Shown here: piece after piece, positions 29,539 to 39,266 of the stretch
How positions within the stretch are numbered: position 1 is the first letter of the stretch
Layout: every line of letters begins with the position of its first letter
From: Mycobacterium colombiense CECT 3035
Lineage (GTDB): Bacteria > Actinomycetota > Actinomycetes > Mycobacteriales > Mycobacteriaceae
Direction: 5' to 3'
Assembly: GCF_002105755.1 (NCBI RefSeq)
Contig: NZ_CP020821.1
Span: 1,674,001-1,738,000 of the forward strand
DNA length: 64,000 bases
The notes under the pieces: generated by a model
Told to the model about the DNA's origin: nothing
Seen by the model: the letters and a program-made list of their open reading frames with translations, nothing else
The model's database searches: none
Made by a program: the position numbers and the translations under genes

Positions 29539-30819
29539 CTGGGCGCACCTGGCGGCGCGCCGGCCACCGGCCCGGGCAGGCCGTTAGCGGGCGCGGCGGG
29601 GGCCGCCGGTTGAGCCGGCGCCGCGGGACGGCCCAGCTGCAGCGGGACCGGGATCTCGGCGGGCAACGGCGCGGGCATCTGACCGGGGGCCGGAATCGGC
29701 AGTCCGCCCAACGGAATCGGCACCTCGGCCGGCACCGGCGCGGTCGCGGGCCCGGCCGGCATGGGCAGCCCCGGCGTCGGCAGCGCCGGCAGCACACCGG
29801 GTGCGCGCCCGGTGGGGGGCCGGTGGGCGTGGCGGGCAGCGCACCGGTGGCCGGGGCAGCGGGCATGCCGGGCAATGCACCGGTCAACGGTCCGCCTGGC
29901 ATGCCGGGCAGCGTACCGGGCACCGGCACACCGGGGACGGCAGGCGCGCCGGGCACCGGGGGCAGTGCCGGCGCCAAGTGCTGACCGCCCAAGGTCGACG
30001 CGCCGTCGGGAGCGCGCAGCAGCGCCTCGGGCCCGGACCGGGCCGGAGCCGGGCCACCGGGGGCGGGCTCCAACCGCATCGAGACCTCCGGCGGAGCGGC
30101 CGGCGGCTTGGGGGCTGCGGCGCCTCGTCGGGGAGCTTGCTGTTCAGCGGGGGCGGCGGAACACCGTCGGCCGGCTTGGGGGTGCCGACCACCACCCAGT
30201 TCCCGGATGGGTCCTGGACCAGGTGCGCGGTGTCCCGGCTCGGGATCATGCCCTGCTTGCGGGCCGCCTCCGCCAGCGCCGGGGCGGCCTCGGCCTCGCG
30301 CACGTCGCGCTCCAGCGCTTCCTTCTGTTGCTGCAGCAGCCGGGTCCGTTCCCTGGCGTGGCTCAACTTGTAGGAGCGCTCGGCGGAGTCGGTGGACAGC
30401 CACAGCGTCAGGCCTAGCCCGAGGCCCAGCGCGCCGATGATCAGCACGACGAACGGCACCTTGCTGGCCAACGTCCGCGGCCGCAGGTCGATCGCCGCCA
30501 GCCGAGCGGCCAGCCGCTCGGTCAGGCGAGGTCGGACAACCTTGGGCGCCTTGGCCTTCCGCGCCTTGGCCCGCGCCTTGGCCTGGCTGGTGCTCTTGGG
30601 CCTGGCCGGCCGCTCGACCGGCCGGGCGAAGGGGCTGGTCTGCGGGCCTGACTTGGGCGCGCGGGCTTCGCGGGCCGGTGCCGTGGTCCGGCCGCCCCGG
30701 GCACGCCGGGCCGAACCGGATTCGGCCGTGGGCCGGCTGCTCCGCCGGGCAGAACCGTCGCGTCCGCCCCGGCGGTCGCTGCCGCCGCGCCGTTTGGACG
30801 TCTCGCGCTCTGCTCTCAT
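29535..30819 (-). CDS. FtsL-like divisome membrane protein (Rv2164c-like, two apparent frameshifts)
   Basis: Equivalent in position to ftsL. ATG 30819 overlaps the rsmH stop. A basic N-terminal region ([20 protein letters not shown]) leads to one membrane helix ([20 protein letters not shown]), then a coiled coil with an FtsL/DivIC-like segment ([20 protein letters not shown] and [20 protein letters not shown]). The C-terminal half is Pro/Gly/Ala-rich with LPGMPGG-type repeats. It needs one base added in the G run 30110-30114 and one in 29814-29819; it then ends [14 protein letters not shown]. The low-complexity tail is longer than I recall for Mtb. Confidence 0.82.
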
Positions 30820-31832
30820 GCGTCGCCTTTCCCGCTCGCCTGCTGTGATTCCATTCGTTGCAGCGCCCGCAATCGCACTGCGGCACTGCGTGGATTGCGT
30901 TCGACCTCGGTGGCGTCGGCGCGTCCGGCGCCGTGCGTGAGGGCCCGGAATCGCGGCTCATGGCCGGGAAGTTCGACCGGCAGGTCCACCGGGGTGCGCG
31001 ACGCGACCGCCTGGGCGAAGAGCCGCTTGACGATCCGGTCCTCCAGCGATTGGTAGGCCATCACCACGATGCGCCCGCCGACGTCCAGCGCGTCCAGCGC
31101 GGCCGGGAGCGCGCGGCGCAGCGTGTCCAGCTCGTCGTTGACCGCGACCCGCAGCGCCTGGAACGTGCGCTTGGCCGGATGCCCGCCGGTGCGCCGGGCC
31201 GCGGCCGGAATCGCTTCGTAGAGCAGGGCTACCAGGTCTGAGGTCGAGGTGAACGGCTCGCGGGCGCGACGGCGCACGATGTGCGCGGCGATGCGACGCG
31301 CGAACCGCTCCTCGCCGTAGCGGTGCAAGATGTTCGCCAGCTCCGCCTCGTCGTAGGTGTTGACGATGTCGGCCGCGGTCAGCGGCGAGGAGGGGTCCAT
31401 CCGCATGTCCAGCGGCGCGTCCTGGGCGTAGGCGAAGCCCCGCTCGGTGCGATCGAGCTGCATGGACGACACCCCGAGGTCGAAGAGCATCCCGTCTATC
31501 GATTCAGTTGCCGCATAACCGGATTCGTCCAGCGCCGCGGCGATGCCGTCGTAGCGTGTGTGCACCAGCGTGATCCGGTCGGCGAAGCGAGCCAGCCGGG
31601 TCCGCGCGATGTCCAGCGCGCTGGGATCGCGGTCCAGTCCGACCAGCCGCAGGCCCGGCAGGTCGGTGAGGAACCGTTCCGCGTGCCCGCCGGCGCCCAG
31701 GGTGGCGTCCAACAGGGTCGCCTCCGACCCGTCGGGGCTGTGCCGGGTCAGTGCGGGCGTGAGCAGTTCGACGCAGCGTTCCAGCAGGACGGGGACGTGC
31801 CCGTAATCGTCGGAACTCGAATTGTCAGCCAC
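30816..31832 (-). CDS. rsmH: 16S rRNA m4C1402 methyltransferase RsmH (MraW)
   Basis: Methylates N4 of C1402 in 16S rRNA using SAM. Motif [17 protein letters not shown] (about 40-56), [52 protein letters not shown] and [10 protein letters not shown] are family hallmarks. GTG 31832 is chosen because GGAGG lies seven bases upstream and it gives the normal length of about 338 residues. The frame is open to an ATG at 32081; that extension (LAYFPNARF and onward) resembles the annotated N-terminus of Mtb Rv2165c, so the longer form cannot be excluded. Confidence 0.93.
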   Translation of the reverse strand: MADNSSSDDYGHVPVLLERCVELLTPALTRHSPDGSEATLLDATLGAGGHAERFLTDLPGLRLVGLDRDPSALDIARTRLARFADRITLVHTRYDGIAAALDESGYAATESIDGMLFDLGVSSMQLDRTERGFAYAQDAPLDMRMDPSSPLTAADIVNTYDEAELANILHRYGEERFARRIAAHIVRRRAREPFTSTSDLVALLYEAIPAAARRTGGHPAKRTFQALRVAVNDELDTLRRALPAALDALDVGGRIVVMAYQSLEDRIVKRLFAQAVASRTPVDLPVELPGHEPRFRALTHGAGRADATEVERNPRSAAVRLRALQRMESQQASGKGDA

Positions 31833-32055
31833 CGCAACGCCTCCACGGATCTGCCGGCACCCGTCGGCCACCCGGGCCGCCACGAGACGGGCCCTCGTGC
31901 CGCTTCGGGTCTGCGCCGCCCGGACCGGCCTTACCGGGTGCTCGGGAAGATGGGCAGCCCCTGCATCGAGGTCTCTGACCGAAGTCGCGAACCTGGCGTT
32001 GGGGAAGTACGCCAGGGTCGGTTCGGGCAGAGGCCACGTTGCACGGGCATGCGCC

Positions 32056-32487
32056 TCAGATGATGTCGCCGAGTGCTTCATCGCTGGCCGCGGAGAAGTT
32101 CTCTTCGTGGGTCTGTTGGTAGTCCTGCCAGGCCTGCGCGTCCCAGATCTCGAGGTTGTCGATCGCGCCGATGACCACGCAGTCCTTCGTGAGGTTTGCG
32201 TAGCGGCGGTGATCGGCGGACAACGTGATCCGGCCCTGCGCGTCCGGGTGCTGCTCGTCGGTGCCGGCGGCGAGGTTGCGGAGGAACGCCCGGGCCTCGG
32301 GGTTGCTCCGCGAGGTCTTGCTCGCGCGGCGGGCCAGTTGCTCGAATTCCGCCCGCGGGTAGACGGCGAGGCTGTGGTCCTGGCTCTTGGTGACCATCAA
32401 CCCCCCTGCCAGCGCGTCGCGGAACTTGGCGGGCAGCGTCAGCCGCCCCTTGTCGTCGAGTTTGGGCGTGTAGGTGCCGAGAAACAC
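32056..32487 (-). CDS. mraZ: Transcriptional regulator MraZ
   Basis: AbrB-fold DNA-binding protein with two MraZ repeats: [20 protein letters not shown] (1-20) and [18 protein letters not shown] (about 82-99). 143 residues from GTG 32487. In other bacteria MraZ forms a ring, binds tandem TGGGN repeats upstream of itself and represses the dcw operon. A matching four-repeat site lies 38-72 bases upstream here, so autoregulation is likely. First gene of the cluster. Confidence 0.96.
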   Translation of the reverse strand: MFLGTYTPKLDDKGRLTLPAKFRDALAGGLMVTKSQDHSLAVYPRAEFEQLARRASKTSRSNPEARAFLRNLAAGTDEQHPDAQGRITLSADHRRYANLTKDCVVIGAIDNLEIWDAQAWQDYQQTHEENFSAASDEALGDII

Positions 32488-32524
32488 CAGCTCACCTCCC
32501 CTATGGGGTCACCCAAACACTGCA

Positions 32525-32559
32525 GCCACCATACCCCACAATCCCCCACTACGCCCCAT
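32525..32559 (-). promoter_or_regulatory. MraZ operator: four TGGGG-type repeats at 10-bp spacing
   Basis: On the minus strand the repeats read ATGGGGCGTA, GTGGGGGATT, GTGGGGTATG, GTGGCTGCAG: four (T)GGGN units, each 10 bases apart, just upstream of mraZ. This is the arrangement known for MraZ boxes (TGGGN with five-base spacers). The last repeat is degenerate (TGGCT). Confidence 0.85.
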
Positions 32560-32586
32560 TCTTTGGGTGTCGTCGTGGCGTTTTCG

Positions 32587-32614
32587 GGGTTATCCGTCGT
32601 CAGGGGGCCGTCAA
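32587..32614 (-). promoter_or_regulatory. Possible promoter of the mraZ-rsmH operon
   Basis: Minus-strand TTGACG (32614-32609) and TAACCC (32592-32587) are separated by 16 bases and lie just upstream of the MraZ boxes, so MraZ bound at the boxes would cover the start of transcription. The -10 is a weak match; this is prediction only. Confidence 0.4.
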
Positions 32615-32699
32615 TCGCGCATTCGGGGTGTGTCGCGGTGCTTCCCGGGCATGTTCCGGGAGTACGGGCAAAGGATGTCTACCAGGTAAAATACCCGCT

Positions 32700-32738
32700 G
32701 TGGGGCGTAGTGGGGAACTCTAGTGGGGCGCGGTGGGG
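32700..32738 (+). promoter_or_regulatory. Second cluster of GTGGG repeats, opposite orientation
   Basis: Plus-strand GTGGG occurs at 32700, 32710, 32723 and 32733 (spacing 10, 13, 10). The 15-mer TGGGGCGTAGTGGGG at 32701-32715 is identical to the minus-strand sequence at 32558-32544 inside the MraZ operator. The two clusters therefore form a long inverted repeat across the promoter region. No gene on the plus strand follows closely. Confidence 0.6.
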
Positions 32739-32837
32739 CGTAGATGTCGCGACGCGCCTCGGTTCGGGCTCGATTGAGCTGCAAAACGGCATCGACGGTT
32801 GATTGTCACGGGCACGCCGGCCGCACCGGGCCCCGGA

Positions 32838-32878
32838 AAAACAAAACGGGGCAGCCGACGGCTACCCCGTTTTGTTTT
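32838..32878 (-). terminator. Bidirectional rho-independent terminator
   Basis: A perfect 14-bp stem, AAAACAAAACGGGG (32838-32851) with CCCCGTTTTGTTTT (32865-32878), has a smaller AGCC/GGCT hairpin in the loop. A or T tracts on both sides let it act in both directions. It lies eight bases after the DUF3040 gene stop and separates that gene from the mraZ upstream region. Such strong intrinsic terminators are uncommon in mycobacteria. Confidence 0.85.
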
Positions 32879-32885
32879 GACGCGC

Positions 32886-33287
32886 TCAGTCGTCGAAGCG
32901 GCGGCGGAACCGATCTTCCATGCGACTGGTGAACGAACCCCCGCCCTTGTTGCGGCGCTGCCGCAGCGAGGTGGGCGCCGGGCCGGAAGGATCGGGCCTG
33001 CCGGACAACCGGGGGCCGGTGATCGCGAAGATCACGCCGCCAAACATGACGATGAACCCGAACACGCTGAGGATCGGGAAGTTTCCGATCATCGTCGCCT
33101 TGAACGCCACTCCGGAGACCAGCATCGCCAGACCGATGACGAACAACGCCACGCCCTGCAGCCGCCGCCGGGCGGTGGGCGCGCGGAACCCTCCCCCACG
33201 AACACTTGAGGCGAATTTGGGGTCCTCGGCGTAGAGAGCGCTCTCGATCTGATCGAGCATCCGCTGCTCATGATCGGAGAGTGGCAT
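32886..33287 (-). CDS. DUF3040 membrane protein (Rv2169c-like)
   Basis: A 133-residue protein with the DUF3040 start MPLSDHEQRMLDQIESALYA. Two membrane helices follow (GVALFVIGLAMLVSGVAF and FPILSVFGFIVMFGGVIFAI), then a basic, Gly/Ser/Arg tail (RQRRNKGGGSFTSRM). ATG 33287 has AAGGAGGG five bases upstream, which rules out the longer frame from 33332. Function unknown. It is conserved immediately upstream of the dcw cluster in actinobacteria and is followed by a strong terminator. Confidence 0.9.
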   Translation of the reverse strand: MPLSDHEQRMLDQIESALYAEDPKFASSVRGGGFRAPTARRRLQGVALFVIGLAMLVSGVAFKATMIGNFPILSVFGFIVMFGGVIFAITGPRLSGRPDPSGPAPTSLRQRRNKGGGSFTSRMEDRFRRRFDD

Positions 33288-33625
33288 TCGTCCCTCCTTG
33301 CCGGCTGTTTGGCACGTGACTACCGGTAGCACGCGGATGCCCGTTGCGGGGGCAACTAATTGAATGATACGAGGTCAATCTGCCCCATACCACTGGTTCG
33401 GCGCCGATTCTATCCCGGCCGCCTCTGCACCCACCGCCAGACCGCAACGACCGTGCGCTACAACCGGCTTCCCAAACCTGACCGTTCCTCGCTCCGGTGC
33501 CACGACCGCCCGTCGGCTCGTCCCACACGGGTCCGATAATGGGCGATGACGGCCCGGTCCACAGCGACCACATGATGTCGAGGCGCCGCGCGAGCCGAGA
33601 TCACCGACGAGGAGGAGACCGCGAG
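33288..33625 (+). promoter_or_regulatory. Divergent intergenic region with GATAAT -10
   Basis: No gene is seen in this region between the divergent DUF3040 and GNAT genes. On the plus strand GATAAT (33535-33540) is a good -10 match, placing a transcript start near 33547, about 80 bases before the GNAT TTG start. This argues against the longer frame from 33497, which begins upstream of the promoter. No -35 is clear. Confidence 0.45.
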
Positions 33626-34234
33626 TTGGCGATATTCCTCATCGATCTGCTTCCGCACGACATGGAGCGGCGCCTGGGCGACGCCCTGGCGGTATACGTC
33701 GATGCGATGCGCTACCCGCGGGGTACCGAGAACCAGCGCGCCGCGATGTGGCTGGAACACATCCGGCGGCGCGGCTGGCAGGGCGCCGGCGTTGTCGAGA
33801 CGCAGGGAGCCGAAGACGCAGGCGCACAACCGCCCTCGGCGGAGGACCTGGCCAGCGCCCCGCTGCTCGGGGTGGCCTACGGCTACCCCGGCGCGCCCGG
33901 GCAGTGGTGGCAGCAGCAGGTGGTGCTGGGCATGCAGCGCGGCGGCGCGCCGCCCCAGGAGATTTCCCGGCTGATGGACAGCTACTTCGAGCTGACCGAG
34001 CTGCACATCCATCCCCGCGCCCAGGGCCGCGGCCTCGGCGAGGCGCTGGCCCGGCGGCTGCTCGCCGGTCGCGCCGAGCGGAACGTGCTGCTCTCGACGC
34101 CGGAAACCAACGGCGAGCCCAACCGCGCCTGGCGGTTGTACCGGCGCCTGGGCTTCACCGACGTCATCCGCGGCTACCACTTCGCCGGCGACCCGCGGGC
34201 CTTTGCGATCTTGGGCCGCAAGCTCCCGCTGTAA
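33626..34234 (+). CDS. GNAT-family acetyltransferase (Rv2170-like)
   Basis: A 202-residue GNAT protein. The acetyl-CoA loop is RAQGRGLGEALARRLL (about residues 131-146), followed by NVLLSTPETNGE and RLYRRLGFTD typical of motif B. The N-terminal part MAIFLIDLLPHDMERRLGDAL (read from TTG) matches Rv2170. TTG 33626 has GGAGGAG nine bases upstream. It is followed by lppM after a short gap. Rv2170 has been reported as a lysine acetyltransferase acting on isocitrate dehydrogenase; I have only moderate certainty of that. Confidence 0.88.
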   Translation: MAIFLIDLLPHDMERRLGDALAVYVDAMRYPRGTENQRAAMWLEHIRRRGWQGAGVVETQGAEDAGAQPPSAEDLASAPLLGVAYGYPGAPGQWWQQQVVLGMQRGGAPPQEISRLMDSYFELTELHIHPRAQGRGLGEALARRLLAGRAERNVLLSTPETNGEPNRAWRLYRRLGFTDVIRGYHFAGDPRAFAILGRKLPL

Positions 34235-34295
34235 CCGCCGAACTCGCCGCACGCCACTTATTTAAGTGGCACATCGGATCTGGCACGATGACCTG

Positions 34296-35027
34296 GTGCG
34301 AGCCAGCTCTGTTCCGCCCCGCAGCCGAGGATCCCGAGCGTCTCGAGCTCGCCGGCGCCGCCTGACGGCCATCGCGATGCTGCTGCTGGTGGTGCCGTTG
34401 GCCACCGGATGCCTGCGGGTCCGGGCATCGCTCACCATCTCCCCCGACGACCTGGTGTCCGGCGAGATCGTCGCCGCCGCCAAACCCAAGACCTCCAAGG
34501 ACACCGGTCCCCAGCTGGACAGCAACAACCTGCCGTTCAGCCAGAAGGTGGCGGTGTCGAACTACGACAGCGACGGCTACGTCGGCTCGCAGGCGGTGTT
34601 CTCCGATCTGACGTTCGCCGAGTTGCCGCAGCTGGCCAACATGAACTCCGACGCCTCCGGGGTGAACCTGACGCTGCGCCGCAACGGCAACCTGGTGATC
34701 CTCGAGGGCCGGGCGGATCTGACCTCGCTGACCGACCCCGAGGCCGACGTCGAGCTGACGGTGGCCTTCCCCGGCGTCGTGACCTCCACCAACGGCGACC
34801 GGGCCGAACCCGACGTCGTGACGTGGAAGCTCAAGCCGGGCGTGGTGACCACCATGACCGCCCAGGCCCGCTACACCGACCCCAACACCCGGTCCTTCAC
34901 CGGTGCGGTGGTGTGGCTGTGCATCGCGTCGTTCGCGGCCGCGGGCGTGGTGGGGCTGCTGGCCTGGGTCAGCCGGGACAGGTCACCGCGGCTGACCGCG
35001 CCGCGCGACCAACCGCCGCCCGATTAA
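34296..35027 (+). CDS. lppM: Lipoprotein LppM
   Basis: A 243-residue membrane protein. The signal peptide (LTAIAMLLLVVPLATGC) has lipobox ATGC. The exported domain RVRASLTISPDDLVSGEI to the TDPNTRSFTG region is conserved. A C-terminal helix (AVVWLCIASFAAAGVVGLLAWV) anchors it with a short basic tail. Mtb LppM binds phosphatidylinositol mannosides and is implicated in phagosome control. GTG 34296 is preferred; the ATG at 34266 only lengthens the leader. The stop overlaps the convergent gene's stop in a TTAA palindrome. Confidence 0.88.
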   Translation: MRASSVPPRSRGSRASRARRRRLTAIAMLLLVVPLATGCLRVRASLTISPDDLVSGEIVAAAKPKTSKDTGPQLDSNNLPFSQKVAVSNYDSDGYVGSQAVFSDLTFAELPQLANMNSDASGVNLTLRRNGNLVILEGRADLTSLTDPEADVELTVAFPGVVTSTNGDRAEPDVVTWKLKPGVVTTMTAQARYTDPNTRSFTGAVVWLCIASFAAAGVVGLLAWVSRDRSPRLTAPRDQPPPD

Positions 35028-35917
35028 CCGGGGGTCGGCGACCAGTAGGCGAGCATCTCCGCGAAGGTCTGGAAGGCCGGCCCGGAGTTCCCGTAGGTCG
35101 CCTCGAGGTGGATGCTCAGCGGGAAGCCGAGCTCCGCGACGCCGTCGATGACGCGTTTGTAGAGGTCGACCATCTGCCGGCGCTTCTGCGCCGGTTCGCC
35201 GGCGGCCAGCTCCTTGACGAACTCCTGCTCCGCGGCCACCGCCGGATTGCCCGGGTCCTGGATCAGCCAGTTGATCAGTCCGACCCGGCTCTCCATCTTC
35301 GGGACGAAGCCGAACGACAGCAGGATCTCCGGCCGATGATCGGTCTGACGGGCGAACTCGGTCAGGAAGCCCACGATCGCGTCGGAGTACAACAGCTGGG
35401 TCATCCCGTAGGTGGCGCCCTGGTCGCACTTGAAGTTGAACCGGCCCTGTTCGCCGTCGCGAGTGGGGATCAGGATGACGCCGCGGTTGCTCAGCAGCTC
35501 GCGGTAGATCGACAGGGCGTCGGTGGGCGCGACGCCGGAACCTTCGCCGTCGTTCATGGTGCGCGGCACGCCGACGAACACCACGCCTTCCATCCCGGCC
35601 GATGTCAGCTCGGTCAGCCGCGTGCGCAGCGACGGCTCGTCCATGAACGCGGTCACCTGCGTGCACAGGCCCTTGATGCCCGGCAGTTCCGGCCTGACCA
35701 CCGACCAGAACTCGAGCACGTCCAGCTTCGGCTTCATCTGGATGGGACGGTCGTCGTCCTCGGCGATGATCCCCGGAATCATCACGTGCCGGATCCGGCC
35801 GTCCAGGCCGGCCTCGGCCGAATTCCGCACCACTTTCTGCGCCTCTTCGAGTGCCCGCTCGCGCCCCTCGTCGGCGTTCGGCGGCACCAGCTCGAGCGCA
35901 ATGGTGTTGAGGGTCAC
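35024..35917 (-). CDS. MetF-like methylenetetrahydrofolate reductase family protein (Rv2172c-like)
   Basis: A TIM-barrel protein of about 297 residues beginning with the strand TLNTIALELVPPN. Conserved segments: RHVMIPGIIAEDDDRP, LCTQVTAFMDEPSLR, GVPRTMNDGEGSGVAPTDAL, FNFKCDQGATYGMTQLLY and LSFGFVPKMESRVGLINWL. The Mtb orthologue has been reported as a non-canonical 5,10-methylene-THF reductase, distinct from classic FAD-dependent MetF. GTG 35917 has GGAGAG seven bases upstream. The frame continues to 36106 without support. Convergent with lppM. Confidence 0.85.
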   Translation of the reverse strand: MTLNTIALELVPPNADEGRERALEEAQKVVRNSAEAGLDGRIRHVMIPGIIAEDDDRPIQMKPKLDVLEFWSVVRPELPGIKGLCTQVTAFMDEPSLRTRLTELTSAGMEGVVFVGVPRTMNDGEGSGVAPTDALSIYRELLSNRGVILIPTRDGEQGRFNFKCDQGATYGMTQLLYSDAIVGFLTEFARQTDHRPEILLSFGFVPKMESRVGLINWLIQDPGNPAVAAEQEFVKELAAGEPAQKRRQMVDLYKRVIDGVAELGFPLSIHLEATYGNSGPAFQTFAEMLAYWSPTPG

Positions 35918-36016
35918 GCGGCTTCTCTCCATCTGACGACTGTTGGCCCGGGGCTGGTCGCCGCGCGGTCTGCGCGCGGGTCCAGCGCACCCGCCAGCAT
36001 AGGGGCGGGTTAGTGA

Positions 36017-37225
<1,209 letters not shown>

Positions 37226-37229
37226 ACCG

Positions 37230-38771
37230 ATGACGACGCCCACCGACGCCCCGGCAGCGGACTCACCGGCCGCCAAACCCTCTCGCGGCGAATGGTTTTC
37301 CCAGCTGAGGGCGTTCGTGGCGTCCGGCGACTCCGGTCCTGCGAAGCTGGGCGGGCTGGGATCGGTGCTGATCACCCTGGGCGGGCTGGGCGCGGGCAGC
37401 ACCCGTCAGCACGACCCGCTGCTCGAGTCGATGCACATGTCCTGGTTGCGTTTTGGCCACGGCCTGGTGCTGTCGTCGATCGTGTTGTGGACCGGCGTCG
37501 GGCTGATGCTGATCGCGTGGCTGGCCCTGGGGCGCCGGGTGCTGGCCGGCGAGGCGAGCGAGTTCGTCATGAAAGCCACCACCGGCTTCTGGCTGGCACC
37601 GCTGCTGGTGTCGGTGCCCGTGTTCAGCCGGGACACCTACTCGTATCTGGCGCAGGGCGCGCTGCTGCGCGACGGCCTGGACCCGTACGCGGTGGGGCCG
37701 GTCGCCAACCCAAACAGCCTGCTGGACAACGTCAGTCCCATCTGGTCGATCACGACCGCGCCCTACGGCCCGGTGTTCATCCTGGTGGCGAAGATCATCA
37801 CCATCGTCGTGGGCAACAACGTGGTGGCGGGCACCGCGTTGTTGCGGCTGTGCATGCTGCCCGGTCTGATGCTGCTGGTCTGGGCGACGCCCCGGGTGGC
37901 GCGGCATCTGGGCACCGACGGTTCGACGGCGCTGTGGATCTGTGTGCTCAATCCCCTGGTGCTCATCCATCTGATGGGCGGGGTGCACAACGAGATGCTG
38001 ATGGTGGGGCTGATGGCCGCCGGCATCGCGCTGACGTTCGCGGGCCGCCACGTGGCGGGCATCGCGCTGATCACCGTCGCCATCGCGGTCAAGGCCACCG
38101 CAGGCATCGCCCTGCCGTTCCTGGTGTGGGTGTGGATGCGGCACCTGCGCGAGCGGCGGGGATATCGGCCGGTGCCAGCGTTTTTCGCGGCTACGGCGCT
38201 GTCGCTGCTGATCTTCGCCGTGGTGTTCGCGATCCTGTCCGCGGTCGCCGGCGTCGGCCTGGGCTGGCTGACCGCGCTGGCCGGATCGGTGAAAATCATC
38301 AACTGGCTGACCGTGCCGACGGCCGCCGCCAACCTGATCCACGCGATCGGCAGCGGGTTCTTCCCGGTGAGCTTCTACCCGATCCTGCGCGTCACCCGGC
38401 TGGTCGGCATCGCGGTCATCGCGATCTCGCTGCCGCTGTTGTGGTGGCGGTTCCGCCGCGACGACCGGGCCGCGCTGACCGGCATCGCGTGGTCGATGCT
38501 GATCGTGGTGCTGTTCGTGCCGGCCGCCCTGCCCTGGTACTACTCGTGGCCGCTGGCGATTGTGGCCCCGCTGGCCCAGTCGCGCCGGGCGGTCTCGATC
38601 ATCGGCGGCCTGTCGACTTGGGTGATGGTGATCTTCAAACCCGATGGCTCGCATGGCATGTACTCGTGGCTGCACTTCTCGCTGGCCACCGCGTGCGCGC
38701 TGATCGCCGGGTACAGCCTGTACCGGGCTCCCGCGCGGCAGGCCGATCGGGCCGACGTCACCACCGGTTGA
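37230..38771 (+). CDS. mptA: Alpha-1,6-mannosyltransferase MptA
   Basis: Multi-pass GT-C glycosyltransferase that extends the mannan core of lipomannan and lipoarabinomannan with polyprenyl-phosphomannose on the outer face of the membrane. 513 residues and about 13 hydrophobic segments. The first large periplasmic loop has SRDTYSYLAQGALLRDGLDP (the GT-C acidic motif region), then SIWSITTAPYGPVF. ATG 37230 lies four bases after idsA2; cotranscription is likely, which fits a supply of isoprenoid carrier plus a mannosyl transfer step. Confidence 0.93.
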   Translation: MTTPTDAPAADSPAAKPSRGEWFSQLRAFVASGDSGPAKLGGLGSVLITLGGLGAGSTRQHDPLLESMHMSWLRFGHGLVLSSIVLWTGVGLMLIAWLALGRRVLAGEASEFVMKATTGFWLAPLLVSVPVFSRDTYSYLAQGALLRDGLDPYAVGPVANPNSLLDNVSPIWSITTAPYGPVFILVAKIITIVVGNNVVAGTALLRLCMLPGLMLLVWATPRVARHLGTDGSTALWICVLNPLVLIHLMGGVHNEMLMVGLMAAGIALTFAGRHVAGIALITVAIAVKATAGIALPFLVWVWMRHLRERRGYRPVPAFFAATALSLLIFAVVFAILSAVAGVGLGWLTALAGSVKIINWLTVPTAAANLIHAIGSGFFPVSFYPILRVTRLVGIAVIAISLPLLWWRFRRDDRAALTGIAWSMLIVVLFVPAALPWYYSWPLAIVAPLAQSRRAVSIIGGLSTWVMVIFKPDGSHGMYSWLHFSLATACALIAGYSLYRAPARQADRADVTTG

Positions 38772-38781
38772 GCGAGCGGGT

Positions 38782-39186
38782 TCAGTAGGCCATCGCCTGC
38801 GCCCGGCGCACGACTTCCCGCGCCTGGTGGGCGTGCAGGGCGTCGACGGGACGGGCGTTGTTGAGGGCATCCCGGCTGCCGTCGCGGGTGACCGTCAACG
38901 ACGGGTCCCGGGTGAACAGCCAGCGCACGATCTCGGTGTCGTGGTAACCGCCGTCGTGCAGGATCGTCAGCAATCCCGGCAGGCTCTTGACCACCTCACC
39001 GGACTTGGTGAAGAACACCTGCGGCACCACCAGTCCCTCGTCGCGGCGGACCGCAACCAGGTGCCCCTCCCGGAGTTGCTGGTGCACCTTGGTGACCGGC
39101 ACCCCCATCAACTCGGCGACCCGCTTCAGGTCATAGATCGGCTCGTCGGGTTCCAGCACGTCGTCGCCGGCAGGAATACTGCTCAT
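38782..39186 (-). CDS. DNA-binding protein, PknL-substrate family (Rv2175c-like)
   Basis: A 134-residue winged-helix-type DNA-binding protein: YDLKRVAELMGVPVTKVHQQLREGHL is the HTH (about 18-43), and the C-terminal part (SLPGLLTILHDGGYHDTEIV, ARPVDALHAHQAREVVRRAQ) is conserved. In Mtb, Rv2175c is phosphorylated by PknL on Thr9. Here the ATG at 39186 begins just after the codons for PTLAR, and no in-frame ATG/GTG/TTG lies further upstream before a stop, so the threonine appears untranslated. Divergent from pknL, convergent with mptA. Confidence 0.9.
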   Translation of the reverse strand: MSSIPAGDDVLEPDEPIYDLKRVAELMGVPVTKVHQQLREGHLVAVRRDEGLVVPQVFFTKSGEVVKSLPGLLTILHDGGYHDTEIVRWLFTRDPSLTVTRDGSRDALNNARPVDALHAHQAREVVRRAQAMAY

Positions 39187-39254
39187 CCGGGCAAGTGTAG
39201 GCCTAGATGCGCACCTTGAGCCCGTGTTCTACCGGCCAATTACGGCCGCGCACC

Positions 39255-39260
39255 TACGAT
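39255..39260 (+). promoter_or_regulatory. -10 element of pknL (leaderless transcript likely)
   Basis: TACGAT ends seven bases before the GTG at 39267, the distance expected if transcription starts at the start codon itself. Leaderless GTG transcripts are common in mycobacteria. There is no ribosome-binding site in front of the GTG, which agrees. Confidence 0.55.
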
Positions 39261-39266
39261 GGCCCC

